Under the pieces are notes generated by a model. It was not told where the DNA came from and did no database searches. It worked only from the letters and a program-made list of their open reading frames with translations. This document shows, one piece after another, positions 57,353-64,000 of a stretch of DNA of 64,000 nt (positions within the stretch are counted from its first letter, which is position 1; each line of letters begins with the position of its first letter). A program made the translations under genes and the position numbers. The stretch is from an uncultured Desulfatitalea sp. (lineage in GTDB: Bacteria > Desulfobacterota > Desulfobacteria > Desulfobacterales > Desulfosarcinaceae): the NCBI GenBank assembly GCA_937868765.1, contig CALMNL010000008.1, positions 1 through 64,000 of the forward strand, in the 5' to 3' direction.

Positions 57353-59080
57353 ATGAGCCACACTGAACTGTTATCCGCCGTGCGCCAACGTTGGACCGTA
57401 CTGCGGGCCGACAAGCGCCTCACCCTCATCGCCCTGGCCGGCTTCGTGGGCGCCTGCAGCGGCCTGGCCGGCGTTGCCCTGAACCGCTCCCTGCATTTCA
57501 TGGCAGAAATTTTCCAAAGCATTCATCTCGATTGGTGGGGATTCATCCTGCCCGCCGTGGGCGCCGTGCTCTCGGCGCTTTTTCTCAACTATATCGTGAG
57601 GGAGCGCGCCGGACACGGCGTGCCCGAAGTGGTGCAGGCCGTGTCGCGCCAGGGCGGACGCCTGCAACTGACCTCCAGTTTCTCACGGCTGATTTCCAGC
57701 AGCCTGACCATCGGCAGCGGCGGTTCGGCCGGTCCCGAGGCGCCGGTCATCATGAGCGGCGCGGCCCTGGGTTCCAACATCGCCCGGCTCTTCCGTCTGG
57801 ACGAGCGCCAGCGGGTGATCCTGGTGGGCTGCGGCGCAGCCGGCGCCATCGCCTCGATCTTCAACGCGCCCATCACCGGCATGGTTTTCACCCTGGAGGT
57901 GATCCTGGCCGAGTGGCGGTCCTTCAACATCATCCCCATCGCCATCGGTGCGGTGGCCGGCACCGAAGTGAGCCGGCTGCTGCAAGGCAACCAGATCGTC
58001 TTCCAGAGCCAGAGCCTCAATATCCACGGTTCGGATATCGTCGCCAGCTTCGGCGTGGTGCTGTTCGCCACGGTGTTTTCCACCGCCCTGGGGCGGGGGC
58101 TCAAGAGCATGCACCGGCTGGCGGGCCGTACGCCGCTGCCGGGCTGGCTGCGCCCGGCCATCGGCGGCGCCTTGGTCGGCATCATCGGCATCTATCTTCC
58201 GGTGGTGCTCGGCGAGGGATATCTTTCGATACAGCAGATGATCGATGGCACCTTTACCCGGGGATTGATGCTGGCCGTGCTGGCGGCGGTGGCTAAGACC
58301 GCGGCGACGGCCCTGACCCTGGGCTGGGGCGGATCCGGGGGCATCTTCGCGCCCAGCCTGATGATCGGCAGCCTGGTGGGCATCGGCTACTACCGGCTTC
58401 TGGTTCTGGTTCTGCCAGGCATCGCCTTCAGCGGTGAAGGCTGTTTCGCCCTGCTGGGGATGGCTGGCCTGTTGTCCGGCATGCAGCAGGCACCGCTGAC
58501 CGCTATCTTTCTGGTGGTGGAGATCACCGGCGGTTATAATGCGATCCTGCCGCTGATCATCGTTTCGGCCCTGACTTCAACGCTCTGCTCCTACATCGAG
58601 CCTGCATCGTTTTACCTGCGTGACCTGATCGAAAAAGGCATCTATCAGCGGCCCGGCACCGATGCCCGGGTGCTCTCCGACATGTCGGTGGCCGAACTGG
58701 TGGAGACCGACCACCCGACCATCTCCGGCGGCATGCGCATGAGCGAATTCATCAAGGTTTTGGAACACTCCCGCGACTATCTGTTCCCCGTGGCCGATCC
58801 GGTTTCCGGAAATTACGTCGGCATGGTTTTCGTGGACCGCATCCGGCCCTACCTGTTCAATCCCCAGATGCACGCCGTGCTGCTGGTGGAGCAGATAATG
58901 GAGCACGATGTGCCCACGGTGAAGCCCGACGACGATCTGTCCGGCGTTCTCGACCTCATGGCCCGGGATGGATTGAGCGTTCTGCCGGTGGTGGAAAACG
59001 GCAAGTTCGTGGGCCTGCTTTCCAAGGCCACCCTGCTGGACCACTACCGCAAGGAACTGATTGTCCAGACCGGCATCTGA
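57353..59080 (+). CDS. ClC-family chloride channel/transporter with two CBS domains
   Basis: 575 residues. Selectivity motifs GSGGSAGPEAPVIMSG and GWGGSGGIFAPSLMIGSLVG match ClC. The C-terminal about 130 residues contain two CBS repeats (VLLVEQIMEHDVPTV, GLSVLPVVENGKFVG). Glu at the gating position (GSAGPEAP) is present, so a H+/Cl- exchanger is possible. It passes chloride or another anion; the CBS pair may sense nucleotides. The start at 57353 is after GAAAGG. Confidence 0.95.
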   Translation: MSHTELLSAVRQRWTVLRADKRLTLIALAGFVGACSGLAGVALNRSLHFMAEIFQSIHLDWWGFILPAVGAVLSALFLNYIVRERAGHGVPEVVQAVSRQGGRLQLTSSFSRLISSSLTIGSGGSAGPEAPVIMSGAALGSNIARLFRLDERQRVILVGCGAAGAIASIFNAPITGMVFTLEVILAEWRSFNIIPIAIGAVAGTEVSRLLQGNQIVFQSQSLNIHGSDIVASFGVVLFATVFSTALGRGLKSMHRLAGRTPLPGWLRPAIGGALVGIIGIYLPVVLGEGYLSIQQMIDGTFTRGLMLAVLAAVAKTAATALTLGWGGSGGIFAPSLMIGSLVGIGYYRLLVLVLPGIAFSGEGCFALLGMAGLLSGMQQAPLTAIFLVVEITGGYNAILPLIIVSALTSTLCSYIEPASFYLRDLIEKGIYQRPGTDARVLSDMSVAELVETDHPTISGGMRMSEFIKVLEHSRDYLFPVADPVSGNYVGMVFVDRIRPYLFNPQMHAVLLVEQIMEHDVPTVKPDDDLSGVLDLMARDGLSVLPVVENGKFVGLLSKATLLDHYRKELIVQTGI

Positions 59081-59284
59081 TTCTCCTCGCCTTACAAGGC
59101 AATCGTTGCCAGGCCGGCCAAGCCTATTGTATGCTTCAAAAATAAACAAAAAATGCGTTTGCGGGAGCGCGCCGATCGATAGCTGCTGTTCGCTGGACGA
59201 TTTTACAGACCGCCCACCGAAATCTCCCCCGCAATTGCCTCATAAGGCGCCCATGCCGCGTGACGATCGTTGTGAGGTCACTGA

Positions 59285-60964
59285 ATGGATTTGAGCAAAC
59301 CGACCAAGGCCCAATTGATGGAACAGGTCAAGGAGTTGCGGCGCCAGGTGCAGGCGTTGACCACCGCGCTCGCGCCGGGTGCGTCCGGGGAGAAAAAAGC
59401 TGAACCGACCGGTGCCTGCGAGAACGAAAGGCGCAGCGTCGCGGAATTGGAACGCTACCGGGATTTCATGGAAAATGTGGAGGATGCCTGTTTCGAAGTC
59501 AATTTGAAGGGGGACATGACGTTCTGCAATGCCGCGGCGTTTCGGACGTTCGGTTATCCGCCTGAAAAATTTATCGGTATGAACAACCGGGAATACGCCA
59601 CTCCCGAGACAGCCAAGAAAGTCTATGCTGTTTTCAATCAAATCTACCGCACCGGTCAGCCCGCCAAGTTCACCGACTACGAGATCTTTCAGGAGAACGG
59701 ACGGGTGCGTTATCTGGAGATGATTGCCTCGCTAATCCGGGATGATAACGGCTCGCCGTCGGGATTTCGCGGCATATGCCGGGATATCACGGATCGCAAG
59801 GCCGCCGAAGCCGAAACCGAGCGGCTCAACGCCCTGCTGAACCAGGCCCAGCGCCTGGAAGCCATTGGTACCCTGGCTGCCGGAGTGGCGCACAACTTCA
59901 ACAACCTGTTGATGAGCATCCAGGGATGCGTCTCCCTGATCCTGATGGGCATCGAAGCCGACCATCCCCACTACGAGCGGCTCAAGACCATCGAGACACA
60001 TATCAAGAGGGGCGCGGATCTCACTATTCAGCTGCTGGGATATGCCAGCGGCGGCCGCCGTTTGGTCCAGACGGCTCAGATCAACCAGATTGTCGGCACC
60101 ACCGCCGCGCTATTCGGACGAACCCGGCCGGAGGTGCGCATTTTTCAGAAGTATGACGAATCGCTCTGGCCGGTGTCTGTGGACCGGCAGCAGATGGAGC
60201 ATGTGTTCATGAACCTGTTCGTCAATGCCGGTCAGGCCATGAAAGAGGGCGGATCGCTCTATATCGAAACCGAAAACATCCAACTGGACGAAGCGTTTGT
60301 CCAGGCCTTCGATCGCCGTCCGGGCAAATATGTCAAAATCACCGTGGCCGATACGGGGATCGGCATGGAAGCGGCGACCCTGGAGCGCATATTCGAGCCC
60401 TTTTTCACCACCCGGAATTTCAGCCGCGGGGCCGGTCTGGGGCTGGCCTCGGTGTACGGTGTGGTCAAGAGCCACGAGGGCATCATTACCGTCCAGAGCG
60501 AAAAAGGAAAAGGGGCCACCTTTTCCATCTATCTGCCGGCTTCCATCCCGCAGCAGGCGGCCAAAGCAGCGCCGCTGGCTCCGAAGCCCGAGGACGCGCC
60601 CAAGACCATCCTCATCGTGGACGACGAGCGGGTGATCGTGGATGTGACCAGCAAGATTGTTTCGGGCCTGGGTTATGAGGCCCTGGTCGCCTTGAGCGGC
60701 AGGGAGGCGGTGGAGATCTTCAGTGCCAATCCCGGCCGCATCGATCTGGTGATCATGGACATGGTCATGCCCGGCATCGGCGGTGACCAGGCCGTGGAGA
60801 TGATGCGGGCCATCGAGCCCCACGTCAAAGTGATCATGATGAGCGGCTATCTCGAAAGCGGAGGCAGTCAAGCATTCAGTCGGAAGCAGGGGGGCGCCTT
60901 TCTGCAGAAGCCCTTCCGTGTGGAGGTGCTCTCCAGGACCATCGAGGAGCTATTGAGCGCCTGA
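59285..60964 (+). CDS. PAS hybrid sensor histidine kinase
   Basis: 559 residues. An N-terminal coiled coil (about 1-55) precedes a PAS domain (about 60-180), DHp with H203 (GVAHNFNNLL), HATPase_c (DTGIGME, GAGLGLASVYG) and a receiver with D492 (VIMDMVMPG). No membrane segment, so cytoplasmic. It shares the architecture of the other hybrid kinases, but the signal is unknown. Start ATG 59285 has GTGAGG at good distance. The C_GCAxxG gene overlaps its 3' end by 15 bases on the opposite strand. Confidence 0.95.
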   Translation: MDLSKPTKAQLMEQVKELRRQVQALTTALAPGASGEKKAEPTGACENERRSVAELERYRDFMENVEDACFEVNLKGDMTFCNAAAFRTFGYPPEKFIGMNNREYATPETAKKVYAVFNQIYRTGQPAKFTDYEIFQENGRVRYLEMIASLIRDDNGSPSGFRGICRDITDRKAAEAETERLNALLNQAQRLEAIGTLAAGVAHNFNNLLMSIQGCVSLILMGIEADHPHYERLKTIETHIKRGADLTIQLLGYASGGRRLVQTAQINQIVGTTAALFGRTRPEVRIFQKYDESLWPVSVDRQQMEHVFMNLFVNAGQAMKEGGSLYIETENIQLDEAFVQAFDRRPGKYVKITVADTGIGMEAATLERIFEPFFTTRNFSRGAGLGLASVYGVVKSHEGIITVQSEKGKGATFSIYLPASIPQQAAKAAPLAPKPEDAPKTILIVDDERVIVDVTSKIVSGLGYEALVALSGREAVEIFSANPGRIDLVIMDMVMPGIGGDQAVEMMRAIEPHVKVIMMSGYLESGGSQAFSRKQGGAFLQKPFRVEVLSRTIEELLSA

Positions 60965-61453
60965 TTGCGGCCTGGAGACGGCCTGCGCCTCCAGGTCGTA
61001 GAGTTGTTCGATGACGAACTGCACGTAATGCTCGCACTTCTCCTTCCAGACACCGGATTCCCGGAAGCGCTTGTATTCGCCCTCCTTGGAAAAATCGATG
61101 TTCAGCAGGCCGCGGCAGGTGATTTCGCCGAATTTTCGTTGAAACGCCTGAACCATGTGACTGGCCGAGCGGCGTATCGACTCGCGCGCCTGTTTGGCGG
61201 CGCGTTTGTCATCCAGGGAGCAGCGATGGCGAAGTCCCAGGGCCACCGCCGCCGCCGAAACCGCACCGCAGGGCGCCTGCTGCTGCCCACTGATGCCGGA
61301 CAGGAAGGGAATACCGGCCCACAGGAAATCTTCGTTCTGCATGCCGTACGCCTGCCACATGACTTGCATGACGGCCGGGCCGCAATGAAAACCTTTGTGC
61401 ATATATTCCAAGGCGCGGGCCTTGGCTTCGGAGAGAGGAATCAGAGGGGTCAT
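60950..61453 (-). CDS. C_GCAxxG_C_C family redox protein
   Basis: 167 residues. The family cysteines appear as HCGPAVMQV, APCGAVSAAAVALG, ITCRGLL and EKCEHYVQFV, the C-GCAxxG-C-C pattern. Such proteins are common in anaerobes and may bind a metal or act in electron transfer. ATG 61453 follows AAGGAG. Convergent overlap of 15 bases with the hybrid kinase. No close functional neighbour is seen on this strand except mlaA, which is upstream by 14 bases, so a shared transcript with mlaA and mlaC is likely. Confidence 0.92.
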   Translation of the reverse strand: MTPLIPLSEAKARALEYMHKGFHCGPAVMQVMWQAYGMQNEDFLWAGIPFLSGISGQQQAPCGAVSAAAVALGLRHRCSLDDKRAAKQARESIRRSASHMVQAFQRKFGEITCRGLLNIDFSKEGEYKRFRESGVWKEKCEHYVQFVIEQLYDLEAQAVSRPQSGAQ

Positions 61454-61466
61454 CGATGGGTGCTCC

Positions 61467-62375
61467 TTATTGCCGGATTTTGGATTGCCGCAGCTGGATA
61501 TAGGCGTTGCGGAAAGACTCATAGGGATCCAGGGCCGCATTTTTAAGGGACTCGTAGTCGCCGATGCGGAACGACAGGTTGTTGATCTCATTGGTGGCGC
61601 TCAATGCCAGCGAATCTTGCCAGCGTTCCACAAAACCCACGGGGTTCAGGAAGCGATCGCCCACCATGCCGACGCTGTCACGCAGGGTCGAGGGCCCCAG
61701 TACCGGCCATACCAGGTAGAAGCCATCCCCCAATCCGTAGCCCGCCAGGGTCTGCCCCATATCCTCCTCGGGCGGATTGAGTTCGGCAATCTTTCCGGCC
61801 GGGTTGCCGAATCCGAGCACGCCGATGGTGGTGTTGTAGAGAAACCGGGCCCATTCGGCTTCGGCGGACAGTCCCTTGCCCTGGAGGATGTTGTTGACGA
61901 TGCGGATCGGCGCCGTCACGTTGTAGAAGAAGTTTTTGATGCCGGTCCGCGCCGGTGGCTGCAGGATGAATTTGTATCCCTGGGCCACAGGTTTCATCAC
62001 CCAGAAGTATAGCTTGTCGTTGAAGTAAAATACGCCCCGATTGAATTTCTCCAATGGATCGGCGACGGTATAAATATCTTCGTTGGATTGTGACGTCCAA
62101 TCCGTATTGTCTTCCAAAAGCATCTCTTCTTCTCTGGAGAGAGCGGCCGACGGTTGCGCTTCGGCGTTTTTGTCCGCTGCCGGCGCTGCCCGATCAACGG
62201 GCACCGGAGCGGCGGCGGGTGTCGGGGGAGAGCTATCCGTCGATGATGGGGCGGACAAGGCGGCGGGGTCGGGAGGAATTTCGGCGCCTGCCTTGGGCCG
62301 GGAACCGGCGCAGCCAATGATTCCGTTCAGGATGATAAGCATGGCTGCCAGTGGCGGTAGTATTCTGTGGCTCAT
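61467..62375 (-). CDS. mlaA: MlaA (VacJ-family) outer-membrane lipoprotein
   Basis: 302 residues with lipobox LNGIIGC at the end of a signal peptide, then a low-complexity Pro/Ala linker. VacJ core: FNDKLYFWVMKPVAQGYKF, TAPIRIVNNILQGKG and LGFGNPAGK. MlaA extracts phospholipids from the outer leaflet of the outer membrane. It lies 36 bases after mlaC in the same direction. The other Mla genes are not in this window. Confidence 0.95.
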   Translation of the reverse strand: MSHRILPPLAAMLIILNGIIGCAGSRPKAGAEIPPDPAALSAPSSTDSSPPTPAAAPVPVDRAAPAADKNAEAQPSAALSREEEMLLEDNTDWTSQSNEDIYTVADPLEKFNRGVFYFNDKLYFWVMKPVAQGYKFILQPPARTGIKNFFYNVTAPIRIVNNILQGKGLSAEAEWARFLYNTTIGVLGFGNPAGKIAELNPPEEDMGQTLAGYGLGDGFYLVWPVLGPSTLRDSVGMVGDRFLNPVGFVERWQDSLALSATNEINNLSFRIGDYESLKNAALDPYESFRNAYIQLRQSKIRQ

Positions 62376-62411
62376 GTTCAGGACCGTAGATTTTTTCCGG
62401 GGCGTCGTCGT

Positions 62412-63038
62412 TCACTGTCCCAGTTGAGATCCCTGTTCTTTCAGTTTTACTTCCAGGCGTGCGATCAACTGCGCCGGTGTTTCCTTCTGCAGGATGGATT
62501 GGAACTGGACCCGATAGTTCTGGACGATGCTCACGCCGTTTTCCACCAGGATGTCGTATATTTTCCAGCCGTCCTGGGTCTGCCGCATGCGGTAATCGAG
62601 GGGGAGCGCGGTGTTCTCACGCTTTAACTGGGTGCGCACCAGTGCCTGGGGTTCCTTGACGATTTCCTGAAGGTATTCCACCTGCTCGTTGTGGTATTCG
62701 CCCTGCATTTTATCGATATAGGTGTTGCCCAGAAATTGCGCGAAAACATCCGTGAAGCGGCTTTTTTCAGCGTCCGTGAAGCTGTTCCACTTAGGGCCGA
62801 CCGTTCGGCGGCTGATTTCCGTGAAATCGAACATGGATTTGGAGATTTCCCAGATCTTATCCCGTTGGACTTCCTTTTTGGCCGGGGCATGGTATTGGGG
62901 GTCGTTCAATACCGCAATAATCTGATCGATGCGCTCCTTGACCGTCTGCATGGGCGTGGGGGCGCCGGCGCTGGCAGCAGCCTGTCCGATCGCGAAAAAA
63001 ACCGCAAACAGAGCGGTTATCCAGCGTTTGTGGGTCAT
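62412..63038 (-). CDS. mlaC: MlaC-type phospholipid-binding periplasmic protein
   Basis: 208 residues with a Sec signal peptide (1-22). Family segments include RTVGPKWNSFTDAEKSRFTD, TYIDKMQGEY, and the C-terminal TQDGWKIYDILVENGVS. MlaC carries phospholipid between MlaA and the inner-membrane MlaFEDB complex. ATG 63038 has AAAGGAG upstream; the longer frame (63155) is not supported. mlaA follows. Confidence 0.94.
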   Translation of the reverse strand: MTHKRWITALFAVFFAIGQAAASAGAPTPMQTVKERIDQIIAVLNDPQYHAPAKKEVQRDKIWEISKSMFDFTEISRRTVGPKWNSFTDAEKSRFTDVFAQFLGNTYIDKMQGEYHNEQVEYLQEIVKEPQALVRTQLKRENTALPLDYRMRQTQDGWKIYDILVENGVSIVQNYRVQFQSILQKETPAQLIARLEVKLKEQGSQLGQ

Positions 63039-63370
63039 ACAAGCTCTCCTTTCACGATCCAGGTACAACGGCTTTTCCCAAGGAAAGGATCTGAGCACCG
63101 CTTCCGTTTTAGCGTGGATCGTATAACATATCAAACTATCGGATATCATCCACAAAACTTTAGCCTCACGAGCACTGGCGCAATATAGAGAAGCGGCCGG
63201 GGGGTGTCAAGCACCAAGGGTATTCCCAATGTGTGGCAATAGATTTCACAACTTAGGGGGCCACACTACACAACGACTCTCCTGCCTGGCGATCTGGCGC
63301 GAGGCAAAATTGGTGAAAAATTCCTTTATATTGGGTCGTTACCCCCGAACCGATGCGCCAGGCCCCGATT
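63039..63370. other. Intergenic region between mlaC and a sigma-54 promoter
   Basis: 332 bases with no gene. It must contain the mlaC promoter (divergent). A 7-base inverted repeat (GTGTGGC at 63231-63237, GCCACAC at 63260-63266) is present but not enough to call an operator. Activator binding sites for the sigma-54 promoter may lie here. Confidence 0.4.
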
Positions 63371-63386
63371 TGGCACCGCCATTGCT
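63371..63386 (+). promoter_or_regulatory. Sigma-54 promoter (-24/-12)
   Basis: TGGCAC-N5-TTGCT is a full match to the sigma-54 consensus (TGGCAC at 63371-63376, TTGCT at 63382-63386). Transcription would start about 63397, immediately before the riboswitch aptamer. Confidence 0.85.
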
Positions 63387-63404
63387 ATAACTGGAGTCGG
63401 CACT

Positions 63405-63487
63405 ATGCCAGAAAACGCCAAACTTCGGGTAACCGAAGGACGGAAAGCTTCGGGTCCACAGATGTGGATAGCCGGGTTGCCTGGATG
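63405..63487 (+). ncRNA. GEMM-I riboswitch (cyclic dinucleotide)
   Basis: P2 is a perfect hairpin, CTTCGG-GTAA-CCGAAG (63423-63438), with a GNRA tetraloop, followed by GACGGAAAGC (63439-63448). P3 runs CGGGTCCAC with GTGGATAGCCG (63451-63474). P1 pairs CCAG (63408-63411) with CTGG (63481-63484) and GC/GC inside, closing on GGGTTGCC. This is the GEMM-I architecture; I cannot say by eye whether the ligand is c-di-GMP or cGAMP. Confidence 0.8.
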
Positions 63488-63498
63488 ATGAGACCATA

Positions 63499-63534
63499 AA
63501 AACCGGGTTGCCTGGCGGGCAATCCGGTTTTTTT
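63499..63534 (+). terminator. Riboswitch-controlled intrinsic terminator
   Basis: AAACCGGGTTGCC (63500-63512) pairs with GGCAATCCGGTTT (63518-63530) around TGGCG, followed by seven T. The 5' arm repeats the aptamer's P1 strand CCGGGTTGCCTGG, which could instead pair with the terminator's 3' arm, making an antiterminator when the ligand is absent. Confidence 0.8.
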
Positions 63535-63675
63535 ATGGCAGCCGGCGGCCGGCTTGGGGTGAAGTCCGCCGCGAGGGGCAAGGGGCAGAGGGGTTGTTCG
63601 AATGGGGGTCCCCCGCCTTTGGCAGGCAAGGCCAAGGGCGGGGGGCGACCCCGGCAAGGGTTCCAACGGAAGAGG

Positions 63676-64000
63676 ATGGCGATGAACAGGGCTTGTAAGG
63701 AAAACGGGTTATCGTTGAAAGCGCCGTTGTCCTTGTTATCGATGACAGACTTGATTCCCCTGGCCGATCCGCAGCAATGCCGTTCGGCTTTGGCCGAAGT
63801 GAACACCATCGAAGGACGGGAGCGGTTGTTGACTTGGGTTGTTCAGTTGATCCAGGGGCTTCGCTCGATGGATCTTCCCCGAGTGCTGTCGGCCGGGGAT
63901 CTGATTCGGCTCAACGACCTGGAAAAGGAGATGGAGGGCCACCAGTTGCGGCTGGAAGCGGCCCGAAACGACCGGATTTCAGATTTGATCAGGGATAATA
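63676..64000 (+). CDS. Unknown protein under riboswitch control (3' end outside window)
   Basis: The frame is open from ATG 63676 (AGAGG upstream; ATG 63682 is an alternative) to the right edge, 108 codons. No known domain is recognised. The visible part is helical, with a charged segment at LNDLEKEMEGHQLRLEAARN typical of a coiled coil. It lies about 140 bases after the riboswitch terminator, so a role in motility, adhesion or extracellular electron transfer is expected from the GEMM and sigma-54 context, but that is inference. Confidence 0.55.
   Translation, partial: MAMNRACKENGLSLKAPLSLLSMTDLIPLADPQQCRSALAEVNTIEGRERLLTWVVQLIQGLRSMDLPRVLSAGDLIRLNDLEKEMEGHQLRLEAARNDRISDLIRDN

Noticed and set aside
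63231-63266. GTGTGGC/GCCACAC inverted repeat
   Set aside because: Seven base pairs over 22 bases is expected by chance at this GC content.

Overview
The window reads as chromosome of an anaerobic, motile, GC-rich Gram-negative bacterium, most probably a sulfate-reducing Desulfobacterota (Desulfosarcina/Desulfatitalea-like). This is inferred from gene content, not from a marker gene. The supporting genes are PAS-rich hybrid kinases, a DUF3786 protein, an EFR1-type flavodoxin-ferredoxin, rubredoxin, a C_GCAxxG_C_C protein, an acetyl-CoA hydrolase fused to GNAT, a UGA-containing SelW-like gene, a sigma-54 promoter and a GEMM riboswitch. I see no IS element, prophage, CRISPR array, tRNA or rRNA.

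Layout. 1-10.7 kb is sensory: two chemoreceptors (minus strand) with periplasmic CZB-type zinc modules, a pseudo-receiver protein, an NtrC-type regulator, and two large hybrid kinases (plus strand). 10.7-19.1 kb (minus) holds acyl-CoA and radical-SAM genes (Hbd-like dehydrogenase, DUF3786, B12 radical SAM, Cache protein, acyl-CoA synthetase, MBL hydrolase) and a secreted CsgG-like protein. 19.4-21.5 kb is a third hybrid kinase. 21.6-24.3 kb is a lipid-linked sugar cassette (GT2, LAB_N, ArnT-like). 24.7-31.4 kb contains dienelactone hydrolase, a MetE-like/SelW-like/EFR1 operon, a cupin, an SDR and the acetyl-CoA hydrolase-GNAT fusion. 31.6-37.5 kb is a tryptophan operon with an attenuator (trpL-E-G-D-C-F; trpB and trpA are not here), followed by a ferritin-like protein and a NUDIX hydrolase.

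37.5-42.4 kb (minus) is the most unusual block. A Cache-HAMP histidine kinase is followed by a single-domain receiver, two receivers with a shared C-terminal helical domain, and a receiver fused directly to a formate/nitrite-type (FNT) channel. The design suggests anion flux controlled by phosphorylation.

42.6-45.6 kb has a SpmAB-like membrane protein, a DUF4412 protein and an SDR. 45.7-50.5 kb is thiSGHFE-thiC behind a TPP riboswitch with an intrinsic terminator. 50.6-56.5 kb has a UbiA prenyltransferase, a TauE/SafE protein, and a NosL/FtsX-type ABC/membrane-thiol operon, then rubredoxin. 56.6-61.5 kb has an HTH-EIIA protein, a ClC channel with CBS domains, a fourth hybrid kinase and a C_GCAxxG protein. 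61.5-63.0 kb encodes MlaA and MlaC. At the right edge a consensus sigma-54 promoter drives a GEMM-I (cyclic dinucleotide) riboswitch, a terminator and a gene that runs off the window.
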